A stretch of 64,000 nucleotides of DNA from Laetiporus sulphureus 93-53 (taxonomy: Eukaryota; Basidiomycota; Agaricomycetes; Polyporales; Laetiporaceae), in assembly GCF_001632365.1 (NCBI RefSeq), contig NW_024468548.1, positions 134,446 through 198,445 on the forward strand, given 5' to 3'. The notes under the pieces are model-generated. The model ran no database searches, was not told the origin of the DNA, and worked only from the letters and a program-made list of their open reading frames with translations. Positions 47,836 through 60,750 of the stretch are shown here, piece by piece. Made by a program: the position numbers and the translations under genes. The first letter of the stretch is position 1. Each line of letters begins with the position of its first letter.

Positions 47836-48896
47836 TAATCATCCCAATGTGCGGGACTTGCAGGAATCGTAGCGTGTTTCTCTCTCCAAAATTTGTGGGG
47901 CCACAGCACTCACCGTGACGATTAATCCTAATGAGTGGCGATGAAAAATGATGAAGCGTGCATGATCGACTCATCAATAATAACATCAACAATAAGGATA
48001 CGTCCTGTGTCTCAATGCCGTCTGTCTCAATCTCCGTCTCTGATTTTTCTTTCGTATTTGCAGAGCCTCGGTTGATCAAGCTGCTTCTCTTAATCCCTCA
48101 CGTCCCACTATTGCCTATTTTCTATTTGGCTGTTCAGCTATTTGCTATTTGCTTCATTGGTGTATGCCCGTGTCGGATGCTCTCGTTCTGTAATCTGCAC
48201 TGTAATATCTCCCTCGGTCGCCCACGATGGGACTAATGCTATGGGCAGTTGTTCTTCCACCATATCCTTTGATCCTGCTGTTTGCTTCCGTGCGTAGTCA
48301 AATTGGTGTACACGATGGGGCCAGTGTCCATCAAATGTGACAATGCGGGTATTCATCAATACGCGATGACACTCGAGAACGATGCGAAGGGATATACGGA
48401 GTCCTACGAGGGGACAGGTGATGCGGGCACCGATGCGCCGGCTGATTGCAAGATTTGTGAAAGCGGACGTGTCCGCGGGGATGTGGGTGCGGAGAGTATT
48501 TCCATCAAGAATCCTGGCAGGAAACGCTCGACTCTCTCCTGAGTGGCCGCCCACAGGGATTTCTGCCGTTCATTTCGCTCGTCAGGCTCCAAAGGCGGTA
48601 CCAACAGACCAGTGGCGTTCATAACGAGTATGATGTTCTTGAGTGATTCTGGAATGGCTTCATGCTGTAGGACGCGTCAGCGCAGCGAGTCGAGATCGAT
48701 GGATGTACCAACGTACCAATTGATCTCGCCTATCAACATGCATGAGCCGATCCAAGAGGTCCAGCACCTCAATCCACAGCACGCGGATGTCGGCCTGTTG
48801 CCCTTCACGCGCCTCCAGATGCATGAATGCTTTGCATAGCAGTGCAGATGCACGCAGACGAGTCTCAGGGAGGCTGAGTGGGTCGCGCATCAGCAC
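47569..48896. repeat. duplicated gene junction, copy B
   Basis: Direct-orientation partner of 42954–44566. It starts CTCCGGATATGAAGGTTGTC, lacks about 290 bases of the SDR part present in copy A, and continues through the shared intergenic DNA into the intact 3' end of the Arf-GEF gene. Similarity to copy A ends at about 48896. Confidence 0.9.
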
Positions 48897-51800
48897 CTGC
48901 GGCTTCAACAGCTCATCTAACAGAGGAAAAATGACCCGATTGAAAAGCTCCTCAACTTGGGTGTGATCAGCGTGGTCGAGCGGGAGATACGGTCCCAAAA
49001 GGATGCGCTGCAGGTGTACCAATGCGGAGTGTCTGATCTCGCGCGAAACGTTTGTTGACTGCCGTCCAAGCGATGTGACCAATGGCAGGCAGTAATTCCG
49101 CCAAACTGCGAGATAAAAGGTCTCAGATGCGCTTGAAACGAAGCACGCTCCCTTACTTTGGTCGTGCGATATGCCAGGTGTTTCACTGAACTGTGCCCAG
49201 AATTTCTTGAGATCGGCCAACACGTCCACGGCCTTCTTGCCCCGATCCACTATCGGTGAGCTACAGTGCACGGTTAAACACGTTCTTGGCTCGAGCTGTT
49301 CACAGCTTACTTGGAAGCGTTCAGCGCCTGCGTTCGACGGCCTTGTTGTTGAGCATCAACCGCGATGCTTGCTGCAGTAGCGTACTCATCTAGCACGACT
49401 ACGAGGCCCTGAAAGTTGTCTGACGTGACACGCTGCTCTGGACCGTCAGCAGCAAGTGCAGTGATGAGCTCGAATGACTGGCGAGAAGCCTCTGAGTGCG
49501 GTATTGTCACACGAATGAGAGCAAAGAAGAGATTCCACTCCGTTTGGGAGTGGATGATGTCCTTGTAGTCCTGTACAATCCTTGACAGACCTATCATCAC
49601 TTGCTCGGCGACAGCGCTCGCCACAGATGCTGGGAGGCTTGCGAGAAGGTCAAAGGAAACGAATACTTGATCTCGGAGCGACGGCTGCAGCTTCGTGAGC
49701 ACTTCAGACAAACCGATCCATACCAGCACCCACCTTTCCTGCCAATATATAACACAGTCGAAGCAATCCTACGACAGCTCGTTCAATGAGAAGAATCGAG
49801 TACTGTGTCGGTGTTGACAGCAGGACAGATATATGTTCGAATAGCACTGGCCTTAAAATGACATCAGAAAACGTAAGCTTCAACGAATTGTTGCGATCGT
49901 ACCAGATGTCATCAATATATTGCGACGTCTGACACGCAACACTAATCATCGTCTCCAACAGGAATACAGAAGCAGGGTCATATGGCAGCGTGTAGGGTCC
50001 TTCAGGCGTGCTCGACCCCGACGGCACGTCATCAGACTCCTGCTTGAGTCGCGCGACGGTGCGTTCATGTGCGAGTGCTTCCAGTGCACGGGTCGCAGAT
50101 ACTAACGCTTCCGAGTCCAACGACCTGAGAAACGCCATCAGATGCATTCGTAGATGTCGCTACTTTGCTCACGTTATCTGACTGTATAGCTCGTCCAGTC
50201 TGCACGACGTGATGCAGTCGATCGTGCAGAGGGTGTTCTCTATATCTGCTTCGGTCGCCTCCGGGACCAGCGTCTCCGCACTAGAGCTGTACGGGGTCAT
50301 CAAGTACGACGACAGCGCTGACAGCAGCCCATCAGATCTCGGTGCCTGTCGCACAGGCTGACTTCGGCGTAGAGGGATCATGGAGACGCCTCCAAGGAAG
50401 TCTTCCATCTGCAGCATACGCGTAGGAAGCAGTGAGTGCAGGAATAGCGTCTGAAACATTTCGAATATCTATACAGAGGTAATCGTTAGTGCCGCTTTGG
50501 GAAGCAAACCGACCGAACAACAAGTGACCTGCATCCAGCCATCGCGCAAAGCATTGCCATTTCCGTTGACGATGTTGAAGAGTACCACTGCCGCAAGCTG
50601 TCCCTTCAGATTTGTCCCAAACTTCACTGACAACGACGAAACCGTGACGGACTGTCCGTCCACCTCAACTGTAGGCCAGTTGGGCACCTGTGATAAGGAC
50701 ACTTCCGAGATAAGGCCAGTCGCCTGAGACAGCTGCACAACGACGTAGTCGAAGACGTCTGCCATTCCGAAGTGTCTCGCAAGCGTCGCACATTGTCGGA
50801 ATCCGGCGATGGCGCGCTCGATGATGTAGTCATCATCGAAGGTGATGAACGCGTACGCAATGGCTGACACAATGGGCCTCCAGACTGTCTTGAACATGTC
50901 CATGTCAAACAGAGATGTATTGCACATCATCAGCTCGCCTAGCATAAAAAATCTGTTAGCTGAACCGGAAACGTCTTCTTGATTATGGGACGTTTACCGG
51001 TTTGCCGAGACCGTGTCAATAACTCCTTCCACGCATACTCAAACCCAGCTTGACCGGTATGTTCTTCGGGCATGATAATCTCCCGCTTACGTATGGAGTC
51101 ATAGATATTTTGCTACACAGTATCAAGGTCAGTGACGCTAGCTGACTACTGGCACTAACAACACACACCAAATATTCCGATGAAAAGTCCGAGCCATCAT
51201 TCACGCCCTTCAGGTTGCGCTTGTAATCGTCGATCGTCATTCTTTTCTGCAACGAGCCATTTCAGCGGATTTGAAAGACGAAGGCATCGCGAACGTACCG
51301 TTATTTGTGGGTTGTGCAGGTCTGTATTGAGCAAGATGATCGAGTACGCCAGTACATAGACGGCATCTTGGGACTTGACCTCAGCTGAAGCCCCACGTGT
51401 TAGACACCACACAGTCAGCGAGAATCGCACGGCGTACCTGGTTCTGCCGCGAAGTACACCTCCGCAAAGGTCTCTGTGATCCTGTTGATCTGCTGTGACT
51501 CTCCCGGCAGGCGGAAGGTCTCTAACAACTCTCGCATTGCATCGGCCACGGATTTCTGCGAAAATGATTTATTTCATCAGCAGCGGTCTTGATACCAAAC
51601 ACGGGCGCGCTCACATCCTGGAAGTCGAACAGGCTCATGAATGCCTTCAGCACGTCGATGCTCTCCGGCTTGGACAGAAAGTCGCCAAGCAGCCGCTTGT
51701 CGATGCGCGCCGAGTTCTTCAGGAACTTCGCGAGGCTGATCGGCCGTGGCTCGGCCGGGTCCGTGTAGATCAGTCGGTTCTCCTCCAAGAACGATAGCCC

Positions 51801-53833
51801 CGTCTTTGGCTTCGCGTTGAAGCGCGCCATACCCGTCAGCACCAGTTTTTTGCGCGATTTCATTGCCAGCAGTTCTTCCGGGCGCGTGAAGTTCTGTCCG
51901 GGCTTGTCAGCACCTCACAGCACTCAGCAATGCGGAGCACATACAGGTGGCCAGGCGTCGCTATTCTGGATAAACTTTGAGCGTGAGATCTTTCGTAGAC
52001 GACAGAGCGGTTGGAATACCAACACCTTCGGCGCGAGAGGCCATGTGGTTCACGAATGCCAGGATAAGATCTAGACAGAGGTCCTGTGCATTCTGCAGCC
52101 GCGCTTCGTGTCCGTTCATTCCTTCGACCGGGTATATGCCCTGGACCAAATAAGGAGTTTTAAAATTGTCTCGAACTCACGGACGTACCTTGGTGGCGAA
52201 CTCGATCAGTCGTTCAAACATGTTCTCGCAATTCATGTCGCAGTCATAGTTGACGTATAAATCTACCATGAAGCTCGGATGCCGCGAGATCTGGCTTAAC
52301 GTCTCGAGCAGCAGCTCACGCGTGTCGCCCCGTGCAGGCGCAACCAGCAGCCGCGGCGTCGCCGGCGCCTTCTCCGAGTCCAACTCGGCAGGTGTCGACG
52401 GGCGCGGCGACGCCGACGCCGACTTTCTTCCCAGTCCCGAATGTGCCCTTGTAGGCGGCGGCGGAGCGAGTCGGTCGATGGTGAATGCGAGGTAGAGCTC
52501 CTGCTGCAGTTTTAGTTTCGGTCGCATCGTCTCGAACATCGTCGCGATCGCGCGCAGCGTCGTCTGCAGCACGAGCTGATTTTCCGACCGTGCGAGCTGG
52601 AAGACGAACTTGCAGCCTTGGTCGACGACGAGCGCCGAAAGAGACGGGAACTCGCAGATCCGGCTGCCGGACGACTCGAAGAGGACGTTGAGGATCCGAA
52701 GAGCGGTGATTCTGATTGAGTCGGTGTGCATTTGGTCGTTGGGGTCCAGGACATTGATGACGACACGCAACAGCTCAACAATCGACGCGAGGCCATCTGA
52801 ATGTAATTACCGTGAGCGTTTCTCAGCTGATTTATTGGCTAGTAGGAGCATACATTGTGGTCGTGCAAGCGTCGGACTTGCAGGCCCCACTGCAATCTCT
52901 GTGGTATCAGCATCATGGCCACCTTCAGTTAACTTCGATGCCACGTTCATCTTCCCGTCCTGTTCTTCCGCATCATAGCCGTTGTCCGCCAGCTTGGCTT
53001 CCTCCTCGGCAGGGTCGAGTACATGCAGTCGCGAACACACCGTCCTCACCAACGCGTGCATTGTTGCCTCCGCTGAGCGCCGTAGGATTTCTAAACCCCT
53101 GTGAGGTCAACGCAATCGAAATCACGAGTGGCCGCTTACCGCTAAGGCGCATCTGGCAACACGTTGTCAACACCGTCTCCAGCATCTCGCACACCTCCAC
53201 GTCTCCGAGCATGTCCCCCACCGGCCCGCACATCGCGTCCTGAATGACGGCCATGATTTTGAGCAGGACGACCTCGTCGCCGGACGAGTCGCTCGTCTCG
53301 AACTTGCAGCGCGATATTGCATTGCTGAGTTCGGCGAGTGCAGGCTGTAGCGCGTCGGATGCCGGGTCGATCAGGCCGCATACGAAAAGGCTGTGTAGGG
53401 AGGACAGGGCGGTCGAGGTGATGGGCCCGGTGGAGAGCGGCGATCGGATTATTGCAGAGAAGGGCGACAGCAGTGTGGTTAGTGGAAGTAATCGTACATC
53501 TGCAACGCCGCCTGTTCAGCCCAGGAGGACGATGGGAATTGGATCGGCCATACCATCTGCGTCCTTTACGACGCGCTTGAGATCCTGGAAGCCCGCCATG
53601 AGCTCCTGCTCGGTGGTTCCACGGCGCATCGAGTTGCTCTCTGCATAATGCCTCATGCGCCGTAGTCCAAGGCTGCTTGCGAGCACGGATTCGCGCGTGG
53701 TGTGCGAGTGGGTGGAGAGTGCCCAGCGGGAGTTCTTGCGCATCACCGAAGTGACAGAGAGGATCTCGGAGAGAAGGATGTGTTTCATCGACACAGACCC
53801 CGTATGGGGCATTCCAAGGTAGGCAGGATTCAT
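48404..53833 (-). CDS. Arf guanine-nucleotide exchange factor, GBF1/GEA type (Sec7 domain)
   Basis: Starts at ATG 53833 (MNPAYLGMPHTGSVSMKHIL) and ends SVPASPVPS at 48404. The order of regions fits GBF1/Gea: an N-terminal dimerisation region, ALVRTVCSRLHVLDP with an acidic linker, and the HUS box region YVNYDCDMNCENMFERLIEF. The Sec7 domain (about 51.9–51.0 kb) contains FLEENRLIYTDPAEPRPISL, LLGDFLSKPE, the catalytic glutamate in ETFRLPGESQQINRITETFA and VLAYSIILLNTDLHNPQIT. Long HDS helical repeats follow. Such proteins load GTP on Arf1 at the early Golgi for COPI coat formation and are the targets of brefeldin A. Many short introns. The 3' end has a detached duplicate at 44070–44566. Confidence 0.93.
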
Positions 53834-55722
53834 CGCAGATGTGGTGCCAGAAGACCAGCGGTGAAAGTCACAACGAGGCCTGAAGTACCAGCCTCCTCAA
53901 GACAGAGAGCTATATGTAGTGGAGGGACTCCAGAGTCTTGTGGTCTTTATTACCGAGTGAAAGAGCGAAGATGGTTCTGGCGATCGCTTTCGGTAAATCC
54001 ACGGTAACTCGTTCAGTCGTACGTGTCACGATCGCGGGCGCATCTACTCCGGCGGGAGACGTTATTCTGCAGTCGTAGCGTATGACGTTGAGGAATCGCC
54101 CAGGCTATGGTGGTCGTGGAAGAGTGCTGTTGGATAGGCGAAAGGTGATGCTGCAACTCGTGGTCAAGCATGTCCACGCAAGCTCACGCAAGTCGCATCT
54201 ATTCGCGGTCTCGTGATCAACCCAACATGCAGACTCTGCATTTGTGGAAAAGCACGCGAAATATTGAAAACTATTTTAAGTTCTGCCTTTTGTGAAACTG
54301 AAACCATTGTGTTTCTGCATAGAGTGCTCTCCCAGGCTTGCTGGCAGCTATGCTTCCCCATCATCATGATAGGCCTAGATATCTTCCTCATCACCTCTGC
54401 CATGGAGGCCCAACCCATTCTCTCATACTACCACAGAGTCACAGACCCCATGGCGATGCAGCAGGCTTCGCCTAGCATCACAGGAAGTTTTTACAAAAGG
54501 ATTGCAAGGCAGTCAATCCGTGCAATCAGTGATCATGGAGGACCACGAAGCCTTGATATCCTGGATGGGTTCTCAACTACAAGAAAATATACTTCATGAT
54601 TCACTCTTGATTGGAAAGCGAAGTATTACCGGCCGCGTTTGACTGGCCACCACACCGGAGTCGTGCGCATCGAAACGTGTGGCAGACTTGTAGCGATATG
54701 ACTTCGGGTTGAGTAGCTGGCAGTGTCAACCGTAGGATGTTGATCTCCTTGACTCCGTGATGATACACGCTCCGCGACTCAACGTCGTTTCGAATCGCCA
54801 GATACGACCCTCTAAAGGCGAGCCCACTCGCACCAGACACCTGGCAATGCCGCAATCTTTGTGACTATACAGACAGAGTTTCATGTGGTACTGAAGAGCG
54901 CATCTCCCGAGCCGCCCCCAACTTTGACCCGCGCCATTCTACAGCAAATTCTTAAGGGCGAGACATACTTACCAACATAGTTGTTCCTATAAAACCATAC
55001 GTTGAACACTTTGAAAGCACTGTTTTCTTGAGGGTTCCCTGCGTCACGGCCTGATACCGTACGCACCAGCACGAACCGCACGGGCCCTGACTTGGCTTGA
55101 AGTATGCCATAGTAGCGGCAATTTCACCCAATGGATGTTCAAATGTGTTGGAAGGCGAGTTTTTGGTTGGAGAAACCCCCTGCGAGTGCCTTCCTCCAGC
55201 CTTGAGCCATTATGAGCCAGAGCCTCACCATAGCGATCACCGAAGTGCATCGTTTCATGCTGACTCGGCCGTCTGTTTCAACTCTGAAAAAGAAGAAACT
55301 TGATGGAGCGTCCGCTCCAGAAAAGTCTGCCCTGATCTCTGTACGTGTTTGCCGACGTGGGGCGTTTGCGCAGGTATTTTGTCACCACCGTGTACTCTGA
55401 AGCCTATTTGCACCACTCGTGCAGTCGTTGATGGAAGAAGTGGTCAAGTTTTCTGTCTCCTTACAGCAAATATCAGGCCCAGATCAATTACGTAAATTAG
55501 AGACATTGCGAGCCTCGAGGCAGCGGAAGAGTGTCGTGTTCATTTCCGTGTAGTAGCTTTTCTTGCTCGCCGAGTGGTCACTTGTTGCCCTCCCCTCGTT
55601 CGTTTCGCCTTACGCCGTAACATTTGGCAACTTCATAAAATCGACAAGTGCGAGCTGAGGGCAAGTGACGGCACGGGAAGAGCGAGGACTCAGGAAGTTG
55701 TTTGTACCAAACAGGCGGCGGG
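53834..55722. other. 1.9 kb between the Arf-GEF and striatin starts; possible unrecognised gene
   Basis: No gene could be assigned. Minus-strand pieces at 55140–54881 (VRFVLVRTVSGRDAGNPQEN, VWFYRNNYVGKY) and 54855–54601 look protein-like and are separated by a gap that could be an intron. A plus-strand frame 54213–54599 is open but unknown. Promoters of the two flanking genes must also lie here. Confidence 0.4.
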
Positions 55723-58690
55723 ATGATCAACGCGACTTCACGAATCAACTGCACTCCCTCCCACCCGCCGCCAACTCAACCTCTCCAGAACACTATCCAG
55801 CTCCCCATGCTCGGTCCGCTGGGTCCTCCGCCCAACCGAGGTCCACTCCAGAATCAGCCTCCACAGCAACAGCAGCAGCAGCCGCTCCCTCAACAACAAC
55901 AGGGCCCTCAGCAGTCCGAGATACCCCCTCCGCCCCAGAGTGGCCAGGACTTCACCCTCTCCAACGTCCTCCACTTCCTGCAGACAGAATGGCGGCGCTA
56001 CGAGCGCGACCGCAACGAGTGGGAGATTGAGCGTGCAGAAATGCGGGTGCGTCGCAGTTCTTCCTTCGCCGTCCGTGCGCATGCGCTCAGGCGGGCCCGA
56101 TGTCAGGCACGGATAGCCCTGCTGGAGGGCGAGCGGCGCTCGTTCGACAATGTCAAGCTCGATCTCATGCGCCGTATCAAAATGCTGGAATACGCCCTCC
56201 GTGTCGAGCGGTGCGCGCCCTGTCTCCGATGCTTGTCCGCTTCCTGACGTGTCTCCATGCAGCTCGAAACAGCTCGCCCAGCCAACTTCCCAGGCGGTAC
56301 CGAGCGCGAAACTCGCGACGTTGCAAGCCCACTTGGGCCAGACCTCACAAAAAGATGATGCTTACAGTCATAAGGAGGGAAGCAGCGGCAGTTCGCCTCG
56401 CAGCGAAGGTGCGTGTGTCCGCTCGGAATCCGCACGCATACACTGATCGTATCCCCCTTACAGACTCTCCGCTGCCACCAGATCGCATGTCCACTAGCTC
56501 AGTCAACGGTGCTGCGGCTGGAGCTCCCTCAAGTAGGACTCAGAACTGGATAGGCAGTGTGTCGTCCATTCCTAATGGTACTGGCCCAGCAGCACTCGGG
56601 ACGATGGGAAGGCCCCCTCCCGGACGCGATCCGAAGAGCAGAGCGCGAAGTAGGGACTATTTGAAGCAGTGCGTGTTGCATACTTGCTGTGTATCTCATT
56701 TCACTGACTCTGTGGCCCCCAGATGTCTACAAGAGGTGTCATATCTAACTTCTCCGCAAGCCGCAAACCCTCTACCTAATCGTCCTCTTCTGAACAACAC
56801 CACGCTCCCTCTCCAAATGCCCAATGTCCCGTTCGAACAATTGTACAACGGGCGCCCACGGAAGCTCATGCCTGAAGTGGGCAAGGACTTTTCCATATTG
56901 AATGGCATCGGAATGGCTACAGGTCCTGCATCTGCTCCGGCTGGCCCGCAGAGCAATCCTATGGAGCGAGCCAACTTGGCGGGTGCCAGCCTGATGGGAT
57001 CACAACCGGGCGCTCCTACTCCGCTGAGCCAACAAATACAGCAGCAGCAAAGCCAGACCGGACAGCAGTCACAGATGGGGCAGCTGTCTATGCAAGCCGG
57101 AGAGAGCAAGGAGAAGGAGGCTGACGGTGAGCCTCAGCAGCTCGCGACTGCAATCTTCCGTCCGGGCGAGGACTGGAGAGAGAAGCTGCGGCTGTCACAT
57201 GAGGCGGCGGAGCAGGCAAGGGGTGAGCAGTCCGGGTCAACAGGCGTTCCGATCAGCGGGGCTGCATCATGGGAGCGACGGAATCGTGACGAGGATGATG
57301 AAGGGAAGGAGGAGGAGCCGGATGTGGAGGACGAGGAGTCGAGTGTGATTGGCGAGGGCGAGGGCGCGAAGGTGTGGAAGGCGAAACGAACGCTGCGGAA
57401 GTTAGTTTGAGCTAGTCTCGATCCCGGACGGCCTGTCACGGACACTGTGCTGACATCTCTCATAGTCACCTGGACGCTGTGCGTGCGCTCGCGTTCCACC
57501 CTTCCGAGCTGTGCCTTGCCACGGGCGGAGACGACAACACAGTGAAGATCTGGCGGGTCGACGTCACCGGCCTTGCGTCGTCTGCGTGCGTCCCTTCTTG
57601 TTCCGGCCTCGCTGTTGTTCGTGATCATCTCACTGATGCGATCACTCATGTTCCGGTTTACTTTGATGTAGCTCGCGGCCCACAACGGAGGTCGAGCCAC
57701 AGCTCACGCTTCGCGGGCACTCGGCTGCAATAACGCGCCTCGTGCATGCGCCGTCGAAGCAACTGCTTTATTCGGCGTCGCTGGATTCGTCGATCCGGAT
57801 ATGGGCGTTACCGCCCGCATCGCACACGACGTACGCGCCGTATGATGCGACGCGCGCACGGGGCGAGCTCGTCGGGCACACGGACGCGGTGTGGGATCTC
57901 GCGCTCGTGCGCGACGAAAGCACGCTGATCAGCTGCGGCGCGGAGGGCGCGGTGAAGGTGTGGGATGTGAGCGGGCCATCGGGCGGTGGATCGTTGAGGC
58001 TGACGTGGGGGTATGACGGGTTAGAGGCACAGGGCGAGACACCCAGTACGGGGGAGGCGCCCGGGGCGAGCGCGGTGGAGGCGATCAAGACTGATCTCAA
58101 GAAGGTCGCGGTGGCCTACCAGAATGCGGTGGTTAAGATCTTTGACGTTGAGAACGGGAAGGAGCTGATGCGACTGCAGACTGAACCTGCTGAGGGTGCG
58201 TGTGATGCAGATCGATAGCCTCGCGTAGAAGACATTAACGTTGGCATTCTATAGAAGGTGTGGTGTCCGCACAAGCGAACAGCATCGTATCGCACCCCAC
58301 GATGCCGCTGCTCATTACCGGACACGAGGACAAGCACATCCGGATCTTCGACATCTTGACAGGCGAGTTGCCCTCTTTGGCGGCTGCTTTGGGCACGTAC
58401 TCATATCGCACACCGCTCTCGTAGGACAATGCACGCATTCGATGCTGGCCCACTTGGATGGTGTGACATCGCTGTCGATCGATGCAGCGGGCTTTTCGCT
58501 GGTGTCGGGGAGCCATGACTGCTCGGTGCGCTTTTGGGATATCTTGGGCTCCAAGGCATGCGTGCAGGAGATCACGAGCCACCGAGAAAAGGCGCGCGAG
58601 GGCGTGCTGGATGTCGAGTTCCACCCGACGCTACCAATCATGGCGAGCGCGGGCGCGGACGGTGTGGTCAAGTTGTATGCTTCGTCGTAA
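55723..58690 (+). CDS. striatin-family WD40 protein (STRIPAK scaffold)
   Basis: Starts at ATG 55723 (MINATSRINC) with a Pro/Gln-rich stretch, then the striatin N-terminal domain. DFTLSNVLHFLQTEWRRYER is the caveolin-binding and early coiled-coil part, and ARIALLEGERRSFDNVKLDL with MRRIKMLEYALRVER the coiled coil. A variable linker ends in an acidic stretch (DEDDEGKEEEPDVEDEESS). The C-terminus is a WD40 propeller: HLDAVRALAFHPSELCLATG with DDNTVKIW, LYSASLDSSIRIWAL, GHTDAVWDLALV, CGAEGAVKVWDVSG, GHEDKHIRIFDI, LVSGSHDCSVRFWDI and ASAGADGVVKLYASS. Striatin (Far8/Pro11 in fungi) scaffolds PP2A and kinases in STRIPAK, which governs hyphal fusion and fruiting. Several introns. Confidence 0.95.
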
Positions 58691-59559
58691 TCCGATACCT
58701 GTTGTTTCGCCGTTGTCTCTCATTCGCACAGTTTTGTCGTGTTGTTTGCAAGCTCACAATGCATCGTTCAGTCGCGCTCGGGGGAGTTGGCACGCGGTGT
58801 TCGTCGCGTTCGGAAGTTTGGTCTGTAATATTCGCTGTCTGATTTATGGTTCCTACATACCCGCTACGGCCTAATGACAACATTTTCCTTCCTCATTCGT
58901 TGCATGCAAATGGCTGCGCGCCTGATGGGATGGTCGGGTGACTGCACCGCTGATGGGCAGCTGACGCGTGCGAGTATAATAGCTGCGTATCGGCGTCCCT
59001 GCTGCCTGACAATCTCTTCCGATCGCCCTCTTCGCCTTCGTGGCGGAACTCGAGCTCCATCTCACGCAGCGGGAGGTTCATGTTTCTGGCGACTTCTCGC
59101 ATTCAATACCTCTCGAAATGAGCGAGCCGCGCAGAGCAGCAGACTAGCACAGACTGGTGCGGCCCGATAGTGGCTTCGCGGTTGCTTGCAGGCAGTGTGC
59201 ATGCGTTGCTAGAGACGGAGACGGCAATGCTTTTCGGGGGATGTCTCTGCGAGAAGTTGGCTTCGAGAAAGGACGGGGCCGTGTGTGGGCTCATCTGGGT
59301 GCCGCGTTCGAGCTCAGTTCGCCGCTTTGTCGCGGATTGCACTCACGTGCTGCACAGCTCTATATCCAAGTTCAGTGCCATCCACATAAATTCTCCTTCT
59401 CATCGCCATCTCGCTCACTGTCACCATCGCCCGCGCACCACGTATACGCCGACGAGCAACGCTCCTCTATACCCCGTCGCAGCAGATCTAGCTTGTGTGC
59501 GCCGCCTCGACTTTGCAGATAATCAGCAACGCCACTGACCTCCGTGCAGACCACCGGCA
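58691..59559. other. no gene recognised
   Basis: Between striatin and the F-box gene. Open frames on both strands have no recognised domain. The last part, pyrimidine-rich with TCTCCTTCTCATCGCCATCTC near 59393, is probably promoter and leader of the F-box gene. Confidence 0.5.
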
Positions 59560-60750
59560 ATGACGGTCGCAATACCGAGACTGCCTCTTGAACTACATGA
59601 CTGCATCCTAGATTGCCTCGTAGATGACCGGCGGGCCCTCGCCACATGCAGTCTCGTCTGCCGCGCATGGCTCCCGACTGCCCGGTCACATCTCTTCCAC
59701 GCGGTCACCCTCTCGGGCTCCGCGCAAGGCTCGCGTTTCCAAGAGCTCGTCCAGCAGTCCCCCTACATCGGACGTTACGTCCGCAAGCTCGCCCTCGTCA
59801 AGCCTTGGAACGAGTGCGGCCGCCCATCGCATCTCGAGCTGCCCCAGATCCTGACGCATCTCGATTCCGTGGAGGACCTCAGCGTCGAGCGCTGGAGTGA
59901 CGCCGGGCTTTGCGAGGCATTGAAGGAGCACTATGCTAACACCGTGACCATGCGGCTGACGTCGGTAGAGTACAAAGAGCGCGACATGCAGACCATCATC
60001 TGTGCATGTCCTAAACTACAGGCTTTGTACCTCTCCGGCGTGACGATCTGCCCAGATGGCCTGTCCGCCCACCTGCAGCCCGTCGTTCCAGCACGCCCCA
60101 TCACGCTCAAGACACTTTACTGGAAGACGCCTCCAACGGCCTTTGCCGACTGGCTCATTCACGGGCCGCTCGAGTTGCGCCTCTCCAAGCTCGGGCTCGC
60201 CACCAAGGCGCAGGACCCGGTGAGCACCGGGTACGTACAGTCACTTCTCGAGGCCGCCGGCACGCACCTCGAGTCGCTCGTGCTCTCCGTCTGGCAGGGC
60301 TTCCACGCGTCCTTGAGCCCGGGCCTTCTCGCGCACAACCCGAACCTCACGAGCCTGCACATCACGAACGTCGCGCCGCACCCCTCACTGTCACACCCGT
60401 GGGCAGGCCTGCGCACCGCACTGTCGGACGTGCAGCCCGTGCACCGGCGGCTGAGTCACATCAGCGTCACGATTCTCCCGATTGACCACCTCTGCGTCGC
60501 GCTTGCGGACTGGGAGCAGATCGATGTGGAGCTTGAGCGCATTGCGCGCGAGCGGCCGTGGCTTGCGGTCACGTTCTGTGTGGTGAACATCGCTCATTCG
60601 CCTGTGGAATGGATGCCACAGGTTGTGGACACCGTCGTGCATTGCCTGCCGCTGTTCCTCGCGGCGAAGGGTCGCCTCAGCCTGATGTGGTTCAATGGCT
60701 GGGACGAGTACACCGCGTACGGCGGCGAGGAGCTTGCCCCCTGGTTTTGA
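59560..60750 (+). CDS. F-box protein with leucine-rich region
   Basis: An intronless 396-residue frame from ATG 59560. The N-terminal F-box reads RLPLELHDCILDCLVDDRRA, then LATCSLVCRAWLPTARSHLF, the LP-x-E-L-x-x-x-I / C-x-x-V-C-x-x-W pattern. The rest has irregular leucine-rich stretches (ACPKLQALYLSGVTICPDGL, NPNLTSLHITNVAPHPSL). F-box proteins link substrates to SCF ubiquitin ligases through Skp1. This form (F-box plus degenerate LRR) is much expanded in mushroom-forming fungi and its targets are unknown. Codon usage is GC-rich like its neighbours. Confidence 0.92.
   Translation: MTVAIPRLPLELHDCILDCLVDDRRALATCSLVCRAWLPTARSHLFHAVTLSGSAQGSRFQELVQQSPYIGRYVRKLALVKPWNECGRPSHLELPQILTHLDSVEDLSVERWSDAGLCEALKEHYANTVTMRLTSVEYKERDMQTIICACPKLQALYLSGVTICPDGLSAHLQPVVPARPITLKTLYWKTPPTAFADWLIHGPLELRLSKLGLATKAQDPVSTGYVQSLLEAAGTHLESLVLSVWQGFHASLSPGLLAHNPNLTSLHITNVAPHPSLSHPWAGLRTALSDVQPVHRRLSHISVTILPIDHLCVALADWEQIDVELERIARERPWLAVTFCVVNIAHSPVEWMPQVVDTVVHCLPLFLAAKGRLSLMWFNGWDEYTAYGGEELAPWF

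Noticed and set aside
54213..54599. 129-codon plus-strand frame
   Set aside because: No domain, and a similarly long frame exists on the other strand; no evidence that it is a gene.
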